A stretch of 64,000 nt of DNA, taken from Pictodentalium vernedei (Eukaryota > Mollusca > Scaphopoda > Dentaliida > Dentaliidae). The stretch is from NCBI GenBank assembly GCA_031216915.1, contig CM062290.1, positions 385,312,718 through 385,376,717 of the forward strand. Direction: 5' to 3'. Each line of letters begins with the position of its first letter. The stretch's first letter is position 1. This document shows, piece after piece, positions 11,208-23,173 of this stretch. Below the pieces are notes generated by a model. The model was not told the DNA's origin and made no database searches. It saw only the letters and a program-made list of their open reading frames with translations. The position numbers and the translations under genes are program-made.

Positions 11208-11787
11208 CTCTTAACCCGCTGAGTATTTTCAAGATAATTTTTCATCAAATCTAGTCATGGCTGTTGTAAAATAAATAATTAGCACAACCAAAACATTTTC
11301 TTTTGCTTAAGTTCTTCTTTGTTTGAAATATGACCTCACAGTGCCCTCAAGCTCTTTTAACAGTGTAAGTCAATCCCAGCAGTAAACATTTAATAGTTTT
11401 CTGGGATTCACGGCAATGTTCACGCTTTTGGATGCCATTTTAGCCTATTACACTAAACTTTTGATTTGGCACAAACAAATGTTTGTTGGCAAAAAGTTTG
11501 GCACCAAAAAAGTTCCTTTCACTTGTGAAGGAAAGCCATTGCAACAATTAAGAGCGTGTTTGATGATGAAACAAACAAAAAAACATATTTTATTACTTTC
11601 AGAACACGGAAATCATCATGTGGCAATAATGGCGGAAGCAATAGCAGATTTTCACAAAACACATTTAAACCCAGTGATTTTGTCAATAAGTGTTTGAATA
11701 GTGGTTTGACAAACTGTCAATGTTAATTGTCAGTACATGGCAATGAGGCAATTTTCTTTAATAAAACATTGCAGGTTATCAACTTAA

Positions 11788-11880
11788 CAAAAGGCACCAT
11801 TTAATTTGATAAATACTTTATACTGTCACGAGTGACTCGTGATGGTATAAAGTATTTACTTAATTAAATGCCACCTTTTG
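11788..11880. repeat. Palindrome, ~43 bp arms
   Basis: CAAAAGGCACCATTTAAT pairs with the right arm ending GCCACCTTTTG. The centre is CACGAGTGACTCGTG. The region 11269-11787 holds no recognised feature; an open frame at 11416-11697 has no recognisable similarity. Confidence 0.75.
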
Positions 11881-11911
11881 CAGAGACTCATGATCTACAA
11901 ACCTCAGTTAA

Positions 11912-12160
11912 TTAACCCTTTACCCAACGCAGACGATATCAAAGTTTATTATTTTAAATATAATTTTTTAAAACTTTTCCAAACATTTCAACAAAACCAT
12001 AACATGTGACCCCTCATTGGAACATGTTCAATGAGCTCGTTCCAATGAGGGGTCACATGATATGGTTTTATTGAAATACTTCAAAAAATTTAATTTTTTC
12101 AACTGCTCAATTTGCATATTACGTGGGCAGATGCGGGCGATTCGTTAGGTAAATGGTTAA
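11912..12160 (+). mobile_element. TTAA-A MITE (copy 3)
   Basis: Begins TTAACCCTTTACCCAACGCA and ends GGTAAATGGTTAA. The central hairpin TGACCCCTCATTGGAACATG near 12008 pairs well with CCAATGAGGGGTCACATG. Confidence 0.85.
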
Positions 12161-12606
12161 CAGTAATTAGTTGATTAATCTGATATTATCTCTGTGCAAC
12201 AAAAGGTGTATGTACAAACATCATTCAGCCTGACCATTAATTGAATCAGGGGCATAGTTATAACTTGACAGTCCTTTTAACATGCCAAGGATTTCGTCAG
12301 AACTGTTGAATTCATTCAGAATTTTCTGTGACTAATTGTTCATTCATTCTTGAAATAACTGCCAGTTCATTTCTCAAAACTTGATCAGTTTACTTGAATA
12401 AGACAGCAAAAACATACCCCCTCCCCTCCCATTGTCATTTTGGCACCAAAACACTGTTTGGCACTAAAATATCCAGAATGTCAAAAAATTTGTCAGCAGA
12501 CAGTCACAGGTCAGCGAGAAAACTGACCCTCAGATTTTTTTGACTTTTTGTAAGGATGTTGCTAAGTCATATGTAGGATTAGGGGTATCATTGGGACATT
12601 ATAAGT

Positions 12607-12994
12607 ACATTTATTTATTTATTAGGGTTTAATGACACTTTAACAGTCAAGTTCATATCGTGTCCGTGACAGTTTTACGGGTGGAGGAAATCGGAGTACC
12701 CAGAGAGAACCACCGAGCAACGATGAGCAGCTCTCCAACATCGTAACTCCGCACTGCAGCACAGGCAGATTGGTTGAAAACATGCGCACCATCAACATGC
12801 AGTAAGCCTTAGTACACGGCGTCATCGAGCCCCCATGTGGACAATCGGGGTTAAGTGCCTTGCCCAAGGACACAATGTGGGAGTCTGATTTGATCGCTCA
12901 GATGGTCAACCATCTAAGGACTAACCGGGCTCGATGTTGCTCAAATTCGGTGATCTGACGTGAACCAGTTACCGCAATGCCACCGCGCCCCCTG
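12607..12994 (-). mobile_element. 5S rRNA-headed SINE
   Basis: On the minus strand the head carries 5S rRNA promoter sequence, including GGTTAGTCCTTAGATGG. The shared body starts near the complement of CTTGCCCAAGGACAC, and the tail is an ATTTATTT run. The target duplication CATTATAAGT is perfect (12597-12606, 12995-13004). Open frames inside are by-products. Confidence 0.88.
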
Positions 12995-13318
12995 CATTAT
13001 AAGTTATCTCTGCCAGCATGTATGGTATATGGAGACTTAATACCTGGATGTTGGTTTTTAAACACTGAGCCGCAGGCAAGATGTTTAATTGAGACATCTC
13101 AAATACCATACATGTCGGAGATAACGTTTTTGTCCTGTTTGAAACACAATACAAACGTAGTGGAAATAAATTTGTGGACACATTTCTCCCACTCCGCAAT
13201 CACTTGGACCAAATTTGTGAATATTTTTTGTTTTTTTAATGCAGAAGACAACAGATAGAGTTACATCCCTTGGGTTGTTAAGGAAACTAGTAAACAGTAT
13301 TTTGTTGACATATCGTCT

Positions 13319-13376
13319 CCTGAGTTCCAATGTGTTCTATGTGCCTACTGGCACATAGAACACATTGGAACTCAGG
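13319..13376. repeat. Perfect palindrome, 27 bp arms
   Basis: CCTGAGTTCCAATGTGTTCT is mirrored exactly by the right arm ending GAACTCAGG, around a 4-base loop. The flanks (13005-13318, 13377-13730) contain no gene I recognise. Confidence 0.8.
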
Positions 13377-13731
13377 GGAAGATATTTGCTCTTATTTTAT
13401 TTTTCTCAAGTTGTTGCATTTAATTACTAGACTATTCGATTTATAATGGGAACATATGATCGAATTGTCGGAAATCTGATAATATTTGTGACTATTTTCA
13501 GGTTTTTTGGTTTGATTTTTATACGAGTGAATGCAAAAAGCTTTCATTTAAACCATATACCCCCAATGTTTCACATGCCCATATACCCTGGATGTTGCAT
13601 GCTCTCATATACTTTGGATCCCAGGTGCATCCTTTGTCATGGCTATTTGTCCAAGACATTCTGACCAATCAAAAGACAGAATTTATCGGGATATAGGGAC
13701 AATAGATTTTAACCTTGTTAGAAAGACTATA

Positions 13732-14466
13732 CAGTAAAACCTGTCTTGAGAGACCACTGTCTTGAGAGACCACCTGTCTTGAGAGACCACATCTACCAGG
13801 CACCGATTGGTTTTATTCTATAATGGACCTGCTATGGGAGACCACCTGTCTTGAGAGACCACCTGTCTTGAGAGACCACTGTGACCTGGTACCAACTTGT
13901 ATTTTTATGCCATGATAGACCTGTCTTGAGAGACCGCCCCTTTGAAGGCTGAAACCATGACAAAAACTTTCTACCTGTTCTGGAATTGGAAAATCCATTG
14001 TGGTTATACTAACATAATTAAAAGTATTAAAAGCTCTTAATTGGGTTTCAATTGCTAACTCATTACAGATTGAGATGTTTTTATAAGACCCCTGTGAAAA
14101 GATTAGAATTATTGCTGAATAAACAATTTCATACATACCTGAAATGTGACAGGAATAAAAATAAATTTGTGTTGAAAATCTTTTTGTAACAAATTGAAAT
14201 GGGCTGTTATAAAAATTATAAAAATAAATTAGTGTTGAAAATCTTCAATGAAGATTTTCAACACTAATTTATTTTTATAATTTTTATAACAGTCCATTTC
14301 AATTTGTTACAAAAACTTCATAAAAAATAGCAACTACAAAGTAATTACAAAAATCCATTCTTCGCCATTTCTGAATTTTGTGGTTGGTTATTCACTGAGT
14401 GAGAAAACCTGAAACCTGTTATGAGAGACCACCTGTCTTGAGAGACCACTTTTGTGTGGCCCAAAG
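13732..14466 (-). mobile_element. TA-G Tigger-like MITE (copy 2), right end lost
   Basis: Reverse orientation relative to 2716-3451. Starts TA then CAGTAAAACCTGTCTTGAGA. The central palindrome is near 14190-14310. It breaks off after TTTGTGTGGCCCAAAG, exactly where the Tc1-like element begins, so the outer ~25 bp of the TIR is missing. Confidence 0.8.
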
Positions 14467-15986
14467 TTTGCTAAGCGCCAAGTATATCCAACTTCCTGTT
14501 TTACCTTTTAGTTGAAATATTGTAATGAAAAGTGTATATATTTTATATTTAATTATATCTTTAATGATTTAAATACAGAAATTAAGATTTTATTTGTGTT
14601 TGACATTATTTTTTAGCTTTTGAATACGATAACCATGGAAAATGGATATTATTGGTAAAAGAGGAAATTTTTCAATTTGCCAAAAAGTTGACCGAGCGAA
14701 CTAGTATGGGTTCAATATTGAGTATGAGACCCATTACTGTTAATTATAGCTTGACAACGCCTTCTCATGCTCCCAATCAGGTTCCTGGTGGTCCTTTGTG
14801 GGATGTTGTTCCATTCTTGGCTGGACTGGACGGGCTGAAATTGCAAGCTGCAACTCATTCCAGACATGTTCAATTGGATTGAGGTCAGGGGATCTTGCTG
14901 GCCAGTCCATACGCTCAATTCCCTCCCTCTGTCGGTACTCCCCGACAGCGTGGGCAACATGAGGACGGGCATTATCGTCTATCAGAATGAATCTATCACC
15001 CACTGCACCTGCATACAATCTGACGTGGACATCCAGGATCTCATCAATATAACGCTGTGCAGTCAATGTACCACGTTCAAGGACACAGAGCTCAGTACAT
15101 CCATCCCTGCTGATGCCGCCCCAGACCATGATTGACCTGTCACTGTAGCGGTCCTGCTCAGCAATGTTGGTTGCATGGAATCACTCTCCTGGTCTTCTCC
15201 ATATTCTAGAATGCCTATCTGTGTGGTCTAGGCAGTACCTTGATTCATCTGTAAAAAGGACAGGTTGCCAATCTTCTCAGGTCCATCCAACGTGGTCCAT
15301 GGCCCATTCATATGCCTGGCAGTGGTTCTGGGACAGCGGAATGTGAATACATAGTGTTCTCGATCAGAGACCACATTCCTGCAACCTTGCCCGGATAGTC
15401 TGCGTCGAAACATTTACCCGGATGCATTCTGAAGGTCACTGCAAAGCTGGGTTGCTGTGGCAAAGTGGTTCCTACAGGCCTGAATGATCAAAAACCGGTC
15501 TTCAGCTGCAGATGTTGCCCTGTCTCTGTCACCACCATGCCATCTTACTGGTGTGCCATACTGCTGAAATCTTGCCCAGGCTCTGGTGATCACCATCTGG
15601 TGCACAACAAGGGCTTCACCAACCTGACGATGGGTTGCCCCTTGCTCCACCATCCCTACAGCCCGCCACATATCTGCTTCAGACAAATGTCTTCTTACAT
15701 TTGCATTTGTCATATTCAATCATTAAATCACAAGGGTTTGTGTTGAAATGAAGATTGAATACCCTACACATCATGTACATGTAGACTGTAGACGAAAACA
15801 TCATGAAAATCAAGGGGTACATGCTTTCCATGACTGTCACCAAAAGTCTGCCTGTCAAGAGAGCTAATGAAAACACTGGGGACCATCTCAATACATTCCT
15901 CAGTCATATCCACCAAAAATATCGCAAATATGTCACAAGCAAATTTCACAATGATGTGTCAAATATTTGGTGCTTAGCAAACTTTG
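14462..15986 (-). mobile_element. Degenerate Tc1/mariner element
   Basis: The inverted ends CAAAGTTTGCTAAGCGCCAA (from about 14462) and TTGGTGCTTAGCAAACTTTG (to 15986) bracket a broken transposase on the minus strand. The ~1.5 kb length fits Tc1-type elements. The left end abuts a truncated TA-G MITE. No clear TA duplication survives. Confidence 0.8.
14740..15719 (-). pseudogene. Tc1-like (DD34E) transposase pseudogene
   Basis: A cut-and-paste transposase remnant read right to left. The N-terminal ~100 residues (15719-15414) contain a helix-turn-helix region with GATHRQVGEALVVHQ. Near 15410 the reading must shift frame, into VNVSTQTIRARLQECGL. Later pieces lie in other frames and hold FTDESR (first catalytic D). 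The C-terminal frame (from 15129) has VWGGIS, LIDDNARPHVA (second D) and DWPARSPDLNPIEHVW (the E). The D-to-E spacing is 34 residues, typical of Tc1. Several frameshifts and at least two stops mean it cannot encode an active enzyme. The start Met at 15719 is the first in the HTH frame. Confidence 0.85.
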
Positions 15987-16052
15987 AGTAGTATGTTAAA
16001 AATATTACTTGTGTTCCTCAAACAAAGCACATAACTTCAAAACCCTGCAGAA

Positions 16053-16294
16053 CAAGCCTGAAAATAAGCAATCTGTCATTTACAGAATGAGGCCCACAGG
16101 GGGTGAGATTTCTGATGCAATCCTATACAGTGGGCTAGAATCCCCCAATTTATCCTCTGGGTACCTCTTTCTGTTCAGGTCTGAGACCTTGATTCAAATT
16201 GAGGTTCACAGGGGGAGAATTTGGTGATGCATCACTAAATTCACCCTCTGGGGACCTCATTCTGCAGATGACAGTCTGCCTATATTCAGGCTTG
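16053..16294. mobile_element. hAT-type MITE, family C (copy 2)
   Basis: Ends CAAGCCTGAAAATAAGCA and TATATTCAGGCTTG. The 8-bp target duplication is CTGCAGAA (16045-16052) and CTGCAGCA (16295-16302), with one mismatch. Part of the central hairpin is deleted. Confidence 0.85.
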
Positions 16295-16306
16295 CTGCAG
16301 CATCAC

Positions 16307-17345
16307 TTTTTAGTTCACCTGACAGAAAGTCTGGGTGGGCTACACTGATCACTCTTCGTCGGTTGCCCATCTTCGTCTGTCTTAAAAGGTGGTGTTTGAG
16401 TCTCCTCCTCCCAAACTACTGGACCAATTCCTATAAAAAATTTTGTGAATGATAGCTGGGGAGGGGTTATTCAGTTATGTTAAAATCAGTGTGCTTGCTG
16501 CCCCCATGGGGAGGGGTGGGAAAATTGTCCCAAATTTAAAAAAAAAATCTTTTCATGATCTGATGGATGGAAAATATTGATACGTGGTATTCAGTTTCCT
16601 TTTGAGGTGTACACTAAAATCTGTTCAAGGAAAGCTTGAGGGCAATATTTTCAGTTCTGGGAGGAGCAAAGTTTTTGGCTCTGCCTGAAATTTCCATTTT
16701 TAGATCTGATGGGCTGATTTAAACTAAATTGGGTATTCTGTAACACTGGGTCATAAGTACTTTTCAACAATTAAAAAATCTCCAGGACCACCAGTCAGAA
16801 TCTTTTGATATATTATATAGAACATCCTATGGGAGATCAGATTCAATTTCTTCACTCAAATTCCTGTGTTCATATTTGGGCTCCATACTGTCCATACTGC
16901 AGTCAAAAAATTTAACTATGTGCAATATGAGGAAAATTCTTTAAACATCTTCAGATCCACCGATCAAATTTTTTACTTTGTGCAATATAAGGAATAGTCT
17001 TTCAAAATCTTCATCAGATTCAAGTTCTTCAAATCTATTTCCTGGGTGAGTACTTGGGCTCCCTGTGGGAGATAACCTTTAACTCGGTGCAGTATGAGAA
17101 AAATTCTTTTAAATTCTTTTTTCGATTCACCAGTCAGAATCCTTTTTCCATTTGGAATATAGCATCTTTGTAGGTTCACCTTATGGCTCCTTGTTGGGAG
17201 CCTGAATTTCAGCCTGATACAATAGGAGAAAAAATATTCAAAATTATTCGTCTTCAGATCCACTAGTCTGAATTTTTTGATATGCAGTATCCTCAGGTGG
17301 AGGTCAAATTCAAGTTTATTCAAATCAACCTCCAGGGTTTATATT
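16307..17345 (+). repeat. Tandem-core element P (copy 1), ~160 bp degenerate units
   Basis: The left end TTTTTAGTTCACCTGAC matches the inverse of the right end of the copy at 45113-46172 (GTCAGGTGAGCTAAAAA). The body holds degenerate units with recurring CACCAGTCAGAAT and TTGGGCTCC. It resembles tandem-core mobile elements of bivalves (pearl-type; family knowledge, not verified). The right end is lost next to an E fragment. Confidence 0.6.
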
Positions 17346-17347
17346 TG

Positions 17348-17525
17348 GGCTATTATATCTTGTTTGATAGAGCTCAGTGAACTCTGTCAAACAAGATACA
17401 ATAGAATATATACTAAATTTGTCATTAGAATAGAGCAAAATTACTAAATTTTTGTTAATTACATAATTCTTTTAATTGAATATCATTATGGACAAAGTGG
17501 CTATTTGGTTAACATGATTTCACTA
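17348..17525 (+). mobile_element. TA-E MITE fragment (copy 2)
   Basis: Contains the E hairpin (ATATCTTGTTTGATAGAGCT with its partner to 17402) and the right subterminal TTTTAATTGAATA. The left half is absent. Confidence 0.6.
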
Positions 17526-17654
17526 GGTGACTTTCAAGAAATGGGTCTCACTGGTCCTGCAATGGTTTAGCCCACCATGGCAAAATTTGACAATATGCTC
17601 CCCAGAAAAGCAATTTCCTTGCTTCTCTGTGTTCAGTCTGAGTCTCTCACCCCC

Positions 17655-18592
17655 TTAACCCTTTACCCAATGCAGACGATATCCAAATTTATTATTAGTC
17701 GAGTTGTGACAAAGTCAAACTCGACTTATAGTTTGATGAATGGTGGGCGGGCGGGCGTAAACAATTGGTTTCCAGATGATAACTTGATAATGGTTTGACC
17801 CACGTTCATGAAACTTCATAGGTAGGTTGACCTGTGTGAGAGGAACAACCCTATTTTTTTTGGACTGACTAGGTCAATGGTGAATGTCACAGTGACCTTG
17901 AACATATTAAATCATAAACAATTGGTTTCCGGATGATAACTTGACTATGGTTGAACCCACATTCATGAAACTTCATATGTAGGTTGGCCTTCATGAGAGT
18001 AAGAACTTTATTTATTTTGGACTCGCTAGGTCAACGGTCAAGGTCACAATGACCTTCAACATAGTAAATCGTAAACAATTGGTTTCCGGATGATAACTTG
18101 ATAATGGTTTGACCCACATTCATGAAACTTTATAGGTAGGTTGGCCTAGGTGAGTGGAAAACCCCTACTTATTTTGGATTTGCTAGGTTAAAAGTCAAGG
18201 TCACAGTGACCTTGAACATAATAAATCGTAAACAATTGGTTTCCGGATAATAACATGATAAACAATTGGTTTCCAGATGATAACTTGATAATGGTTCCAC
18301 CCATGTTCATGAAACTTCATAGGTAGGTTGGCATTGGTGCAAGAAAGAGCCCTATTTATTTTGGACATTGGATCGGTGATCCTATCGGCATTTTTTTAAA
18401 TGTCATTTTTTACATTTTTTCCAAAACGTTCCTCAAAACCATATCATGTGACCCCTCCTTGGAATGAGCCCAATGAGCTCGTTCCAAAGAGGGGTCACAT
18501 GATATGGTATTGTTGAAATTTTTTGAAACAATAATATTTTTTCAGCTGCTGAATTTGCACATTACGCGGACGGATGTGGCTGATTCGGTTAA
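17655..18592 (+). mobile_element. TTAA-A MITE (copy 4) carrying a satellite insertion
   Basis: Starts TTAACCCTTTACCCAATGCA. It is interrupted after TTTATTATTAG by the 157-bp tandem repeat (17698-18366) and resumes with the core hairpin at about 18440-18505. The right end runs into the next A copy, sharing TTAA at 18589-18592. Confidence 0.75.
17698..18366 (+). repeat. 157-bp tandem repeat inside an A MITE
   Basis: TAAACAATTGGTTTCC recurs with starts near 17757, 17914, 18071 and 18228, an exact 157-base spacing, then after only 30 bases in a truncated unit (18258). The left edge is a hairpin, TCGAGTTGTGAC ... CAAACTCGAC. It may be a tandem-core transposon of Helitron/pearl type (inference). 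Confidence 0.8.
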
Positions 18593-19231
18593 CCCATTAC
18601 CCAGCACAAGGGGGACGTGGTGGCATTGTGGTAACAGGTTCTCATCAGATCACCGAAGTTAAGCAACATCGAGCCCGGTTAATCCTTGGATGGGTGACCA
18701 TCTGAGTGATCGATTCGGACTCCCACGTTGTATCCTTGGGCAAGGCACTTAACCCTGATTACACATGGGGACATGATGACGCCGTGTACCAAGACATAGT
18801 GCACGTCAATGGTGCACATGTCTTCGACCAATTTATCCCTGCCTGTGCTGCCGTGCAGAGTTACGATGTTGGGGAGCTGACAGCTGCACGTCGGCGCTCA
18901 GTGGTTCTCTCCAGGTACTCCGGATTCCTCCACCCGTAAAAATGTCACCAATCGATATGACCTTGGCTGTTAAAGTGTTGTTAAACCTTAATAAATAAAT
19001 AAATTACCCAACACAAAGGATATCAAAATTTGTTATTCTATTTTTTTTTTCAAAATTTTCAAAAGAAGCATATCATGTGACCCTTCATTGGAATGAGCTC
19101 GACAAGCTCGTTGCAATGAGGTGTCGTGTGATATGGTTTTGTTGAACTTTCAAAAAAAGTTTCATTTTTTCAACCGCTCAGTTTGTAATTTATGTCGGCA
19201 GATGCAGCCGATTCATTAGGAAAAGGGTTAA
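18589..19231 (+). mobile_element. TTAA-A MITE (copy 5) split by a 5S-headed SINE
   Basis: Begins TTAACCCATTACCCAGCACA and ends AAAAGGGTTAA. The SINE at 18610-19002 lies inside the left terminus. The core hairpin is decayed near 19075-19130. Confidence 0.8.
18610..19002 (+). mobile_element. 5S rRNA-headed SINE
   Basis: The head reads CAGATCACCGAAGTTAAGCA, then GGATGGGTGACCATCTG, the A-box/intermediate/C-box region of 5S rRNA. The body starts TATCCTTGGGCAAGGCAC and the tail is AATAAATAAAT. The target duplication ATTACCCA(G/A)CACAA is at 18596-18609 and 19003-19016 (one mismatch). Confidence 0.9.
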
Positions 19232-19520
19232 ATTCTCAGGTTGTGGAAGAGAGACGCTATAAATCTTCCACTTGTTGTGTCTGATTGAGAAAATTCTGAT
19301 AGTTTCTTCACCTGGAATGCAGTAAATTCAAAACAGTAGAGTCATAAATTCCTAATCAATTCATCAATGGCTCATCAAATCAGGACCAAATTTTAATCAG
19401 GAGAGGTCCAAAAGCACTTTCAGTTTGTCCAAAACCACTTCAGTCAAATATACTTTTTTGGGGTCTGAAGTCATCATATTGGTCTGAAGTTGCTAGTTCT
19501 GAGTGAGACATTATCTTTCT

Positions 19521-19769
19521 TTAACCCTTTACCCAATGCAGATGATATCAAAATTTATTATTTTAAATATCATTTTTTCAAATTTAAAAAAAAATTTCAA
19601 CAAAACCATATCATGTGAACCCTCATTGGAACGAGCTCGACGAGCTCGTTCCAATGAGGGGTCACATGATGTGGTTTTGTTGAAATTTTTGGAAAAATAA
19701 TATTTTTTCAACTGCTGAATTTGCATATTATGCGGGCGGATGCGGCCGATACGTTTGGTAAAGGGTTAA
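19521..19769 (+). mobile_element. TTAA-A MITE (copy 6), best preserved
   Basis: TTAA at both ends. The core TCATTGGAACGAGCTCGACG / AGCTCGTTCCAATGAGGGGT is intact near 19620-19660. A good reference copy at 249 bp. Confidence 0.88.
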
Positions 19770-20056
19770 TGGGTATCAAATTCTTTGAGAATTCCATGGA
19801 CATTCCCATAAAATATTCTTCAACAAACTTGAACCAAACATGATATACATATTCAAGATAGGCATCTTGTGATTTTGAAAAGTGCCATATTAATATTACT
19901 GCATTTTAAGTACATTTGACAGCAACAAATTCCATCTTCCAGATGTTATACATTTAAATAAAGTATTTTCTCCACACGACACATAAATTGTGAACATGGT
20001 TATATTTTAGGGAGATCATCAAATGGTGTGAATTTGGTCCTATCTTAATGCCTATA

Positions 20057-20311
20057 CAGTACGTGGAGAGTGTATTATCACTAAATCACCCCCAGAGTGG
20101 AGATTCCACCTAAGCAATAATTGCAAATTTGTTGTAAAGCATAGCCAGCACAAGCAAAGTTTCAGCCAATGGACCTCCGGGTTAAACCCGGAGGTCCATT
20201 GGCTGTAACATTGCTTGTGTTTTTGTCGATATGTACAAAATTTGAAAGTTATAGCTTGGTAATAACTCCACTCCATGGGTAATTTAGTTACAATCCACTC
20301 TCCACATACTG
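20057..20311. mobile_element. TA-flanked MITE, family K (copy 1)
   Basis: Flanked by TA. The ends CAGTACGTGGAGAGTG and CACTCTCCACATACTG are near-perfect inverted repeats. The hairpin GCCAATGGACCTCCGGGTT / AACCCGGAGGTCCATTGGC is at about 20166-20204. The same hairpin occurs inside family U (26615-26665). Confidence 0.85.
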
Positions 20312-20389
20312 TACATCGTTAGTATCACATTCATTGTGTAGCAACAGCCTCACCAAAATTCCTGTTGCACTCCCGAAACTCTTTAACTC

Positions 20390-20631
20390 TTAAGCCGCTG
20401 AGTATTTTCAATATATTGTTCATCAGATCTAATCATGGCTGCTGTGAAGCAGCCATGATTAGATTTGATGACAAATTCATCAATATTTTACTTAAGAAAT
20501 TATTAGCGAATAAATGCATTTAATTTACAAGAGCAAACATTTATTAAATGTGCCCAAATTCTACTTATTTCAATGGCAAGAGAAATCCTGTACTGGGCAG
20601 GAATATTTGCCAACAGCATCTAAGGAGTTAA
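20390..20631 (-). mobile_element. TTAA-I MITE (copy 2)
   Basis: Reverse orientation to 10988-11207. The core GGCTGCTGTGAAGCAGCC is perfect. The right end is AAGGAGTTAA. The left end is TTAAGCCGCTGAGTATTTTC, with an extra TTAA just outside (20383). Confidence 0.75.
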
Positions 20632-20690
20632 TCTGTCAAACACAGTTCAAGGTGTTGAGGTTGTAAATTACTCTCCATTGTTAAGTCTTC

Positions 20691-20957
20691 TTGACCCTTT
20701 ACCAAACGAATCAGTCGCATCCTCCAAGGTAATACCTTCCAGGTAATATACAAATTCATCAGTTGAAAATAAAATTATTTTTTAAAAACATTTCATCAAA
20801 ACCATATTGTGTGATCCCCTCATTGGAATGAACATGTTGAACTCGTTCAAATGAGGGTGTCACATGATATGGTCTTGTTGAATTCTTTTTTTTAATTTAA
20901 AACAATAACATTGAAAATAATAAATTTGGATTTTGTCTGTGTTGGGTAAAGGGTTAA
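20691..20957 (-). mobile_element. TTAA-A MITE (copy 7)
   Basis: Reverse orientation. The right end is TTGGGTAAAGGGTTAA; the left end TTGACCCTTTACCAAACGAA has lost TTAA. The core hairpin is partly decayed (20810-20875). Confidence 0.75.
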
Positions 20958-21111
20958 TTGTGAAACACTGACAGGGGTGTTACCAGGCTAAATAATGTGG
21001 GTGGAACAAAGTAACCCCCGCCCCCCCTCCCTAGGATAAAATTTTGCCAATTTTTAGGTGAATCTAAGTGGATTCTCATAAAACAGATCTAACATGTTTA
21101 TTTTTATTTTT

Positions 21112-21421
21112 TTAACTGGTTGAGTGCTTGAAGCCACTTTGATGGCTCTTGAAAAGTGCTGGAAGCGACTTTAGTGGCTTTACACTGCATGCTTTAGTTT
21201 GTAGTTGCTCAGCAGTAGAAGAAACAATTTTATATACAATTGTTTGGTTACAATTTATTGGAGAGTACCATTGGACACTCTCCAATAATTATAACCAAAC
21301 AATTATTTGAGAATAAATTCTTGCTAAACTAAAGCTACTCTTGCTGGTAGGTTGGTGACTGATAAAAAATGTGCAGGTTTCAAATCATCTTTGAAAAATA
21401 ATTGAGCACTCTACCATTTAA
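21112..21421 (+). mobile_element. TTAA-D2 MITE (copy 1)
   Basis: Starts TTAACTGGTTGAGTGCTTGA and ends GAGCACTCTACCATTTAA. The central hairpin TTATTGGAGAGTACCATTGG and partner lies near 21258-21300. D2 differs from D1 in its arms but shares the ends and the central word. Confidence 0.8.
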
Positions 21422-22142
21422 TGACCTTTTTTCTGAAACCGTAAATACCAGTTGGTGGCCTTTTTTTTAATCATGTCAGTAACTGTCTAAACCACACCCA
21501 CATTGAAAATCAACTCAATTATTAAAAAGAGTTATATTCTTTTTTTCATACTTCTTTGATAAATGTTCTGTTGGTTCTTTGAAAAAAGAGATATAGTAGA
21601 TCAACTTCATTCATTTTTTTTTCCAACACCCTCTCCCTCCCCCACCCTACATGGAAATGAAACAGACATTTCAAACAGACTTTGTAAATAAATTTGTGAA
21701 CATGACCATTTAGTGAATTTCTTACCTCCCTTTACAAGTAACAGCTTCCCGCTATCAATGTCTTGTGCATAAGTCCTAGCAGGTGGGAGGCAGCAGTATA
21801 CAAGATTGGATACTCTTGACCTTGTACATGCATTGCCATAATGCAGAAAGTAACATCGATTTGCATCAAATTTCCCCCCTCATCCCCCAGGGTGAAGATC
21901 AAGGGTTTTTCACAGAGAAAAAAACTAAACTTTTCCTGTCAATTAGAGCACCCAGAGTACTTTTAGAGGGCTTAAGCAGGGTTCCTGCAGGATCTTGGAT
22001 TCAAGGAAGAGCCTTGAATTTGACTAAAGGTCATTCAAGACCTTGAAATCCTGGAAATTGTGCCAGAAGGCCTTGAAAAGCCTTGAATGTTCATGAAATA
22101 AAAATGCAAACTAAGCACGCAATCATAACTATATTTTTATAT

Positions 22143-22507
22143 TTATTTATTTATTATTTATTAATTGGTGTTTAAGGTCACATATTTATGCACAATGGCT
22201 AATCATGACCACGACAGTTTTATGGGTGGAGAAAGCCAGACCACCCGGAGAGAACCACCTAGCAACGGCGAGCAACTTCAGCTCCCCAACATACTAACTC
22301 CACACAAGCAGGGTTAGCATTGGTTGAAGACAAGTGCACCATCGACGTGCAGTACGCCTTAGTACACAACGCCACCGTGCCCCCATGCGGGCAATGGAGA
22401 TGAAGTGTCTTGCCCAAGGACACAACGCGGTTGTCGCAGGTGGGATTCGAACCGAGGACCTCTCGGCTTGCAGCCTGTACCTCTACCTACTGAGCCACCA
22501 CGCTCCC
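22143..22507 (-). mobile_element. tRNA-headed SINE
   Basis: The minus-strand head has A-box TGGCTCAGTAGG and B-box GGTTCGAATCC, then the body GTGTCCTTGGGCAAGACAC. The tail GATTAGCCATTGTGCATAAA leads into ATAAATAAA. The target duplication ATATTTTTATAT is perfect (22131-22142, 22508-22519). Confidence 0.9.
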
Positions 22508-22749
22508 ATATTTTTATATGCCTGAGTTTGTGAAGGCGTAGTTTTAATTAGGACCCTCTGGTCATTACCCCCTTCTCCCACTTCCCTTAAAGGGAAGTGG
22601 GAGGAGGTGGTAATGACCTGAGAGTCCAAGTTAGGACAAGTGAAGGCAGGCCCTCAAAATCCTTGAATTTGGCCCTTGTAGGGCCTTAAAAAACACTGAA
22701 ATATGTCAAGAGACAGCCTTAAATAGCCTTGAACTTTATCAGTCTTTGA

Positions 22750-23129
22750 AGGGGGTGCGTTGGTGTTGCAGTAACCGGTTCCCGTCAGATCACCGAAGTT
22801 AAGCAACGTGAAGCCTGGTTAGTCCTTGGATGGGTGACCGTCTGAGCGATCACTTCGGACGCCCGCTTTGGGTCCTTGGGCAAGGCACTTAACCCCGATT
22901 GTCCACATGGAGGCATTATGATGCCATGCACTAAGGTGTACTGCATGTCGATGGTGCGCATGGCTTTAACCAATCTAACCCTGCCTGTGCTGCAGTGCAG
23001 AGTTATGATGTTGGGGAGCTGGCAGCTGCTCGTCGTTGCTCATGGGTCTCTCCAGGTACCACGGCTTCCTCCACCCATAAAACTCTCACTGACATGATAT
23101 GACCTTGGCTGTTAAAGTGTTGTTATACC

Positions 23130-23173
<44 letters not shown>

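Noticed and set aside
11416..11697. 93-residue plus-strand frame
   Set aside because: No recognisable domain, no splice sites, intronic position between MITEs.
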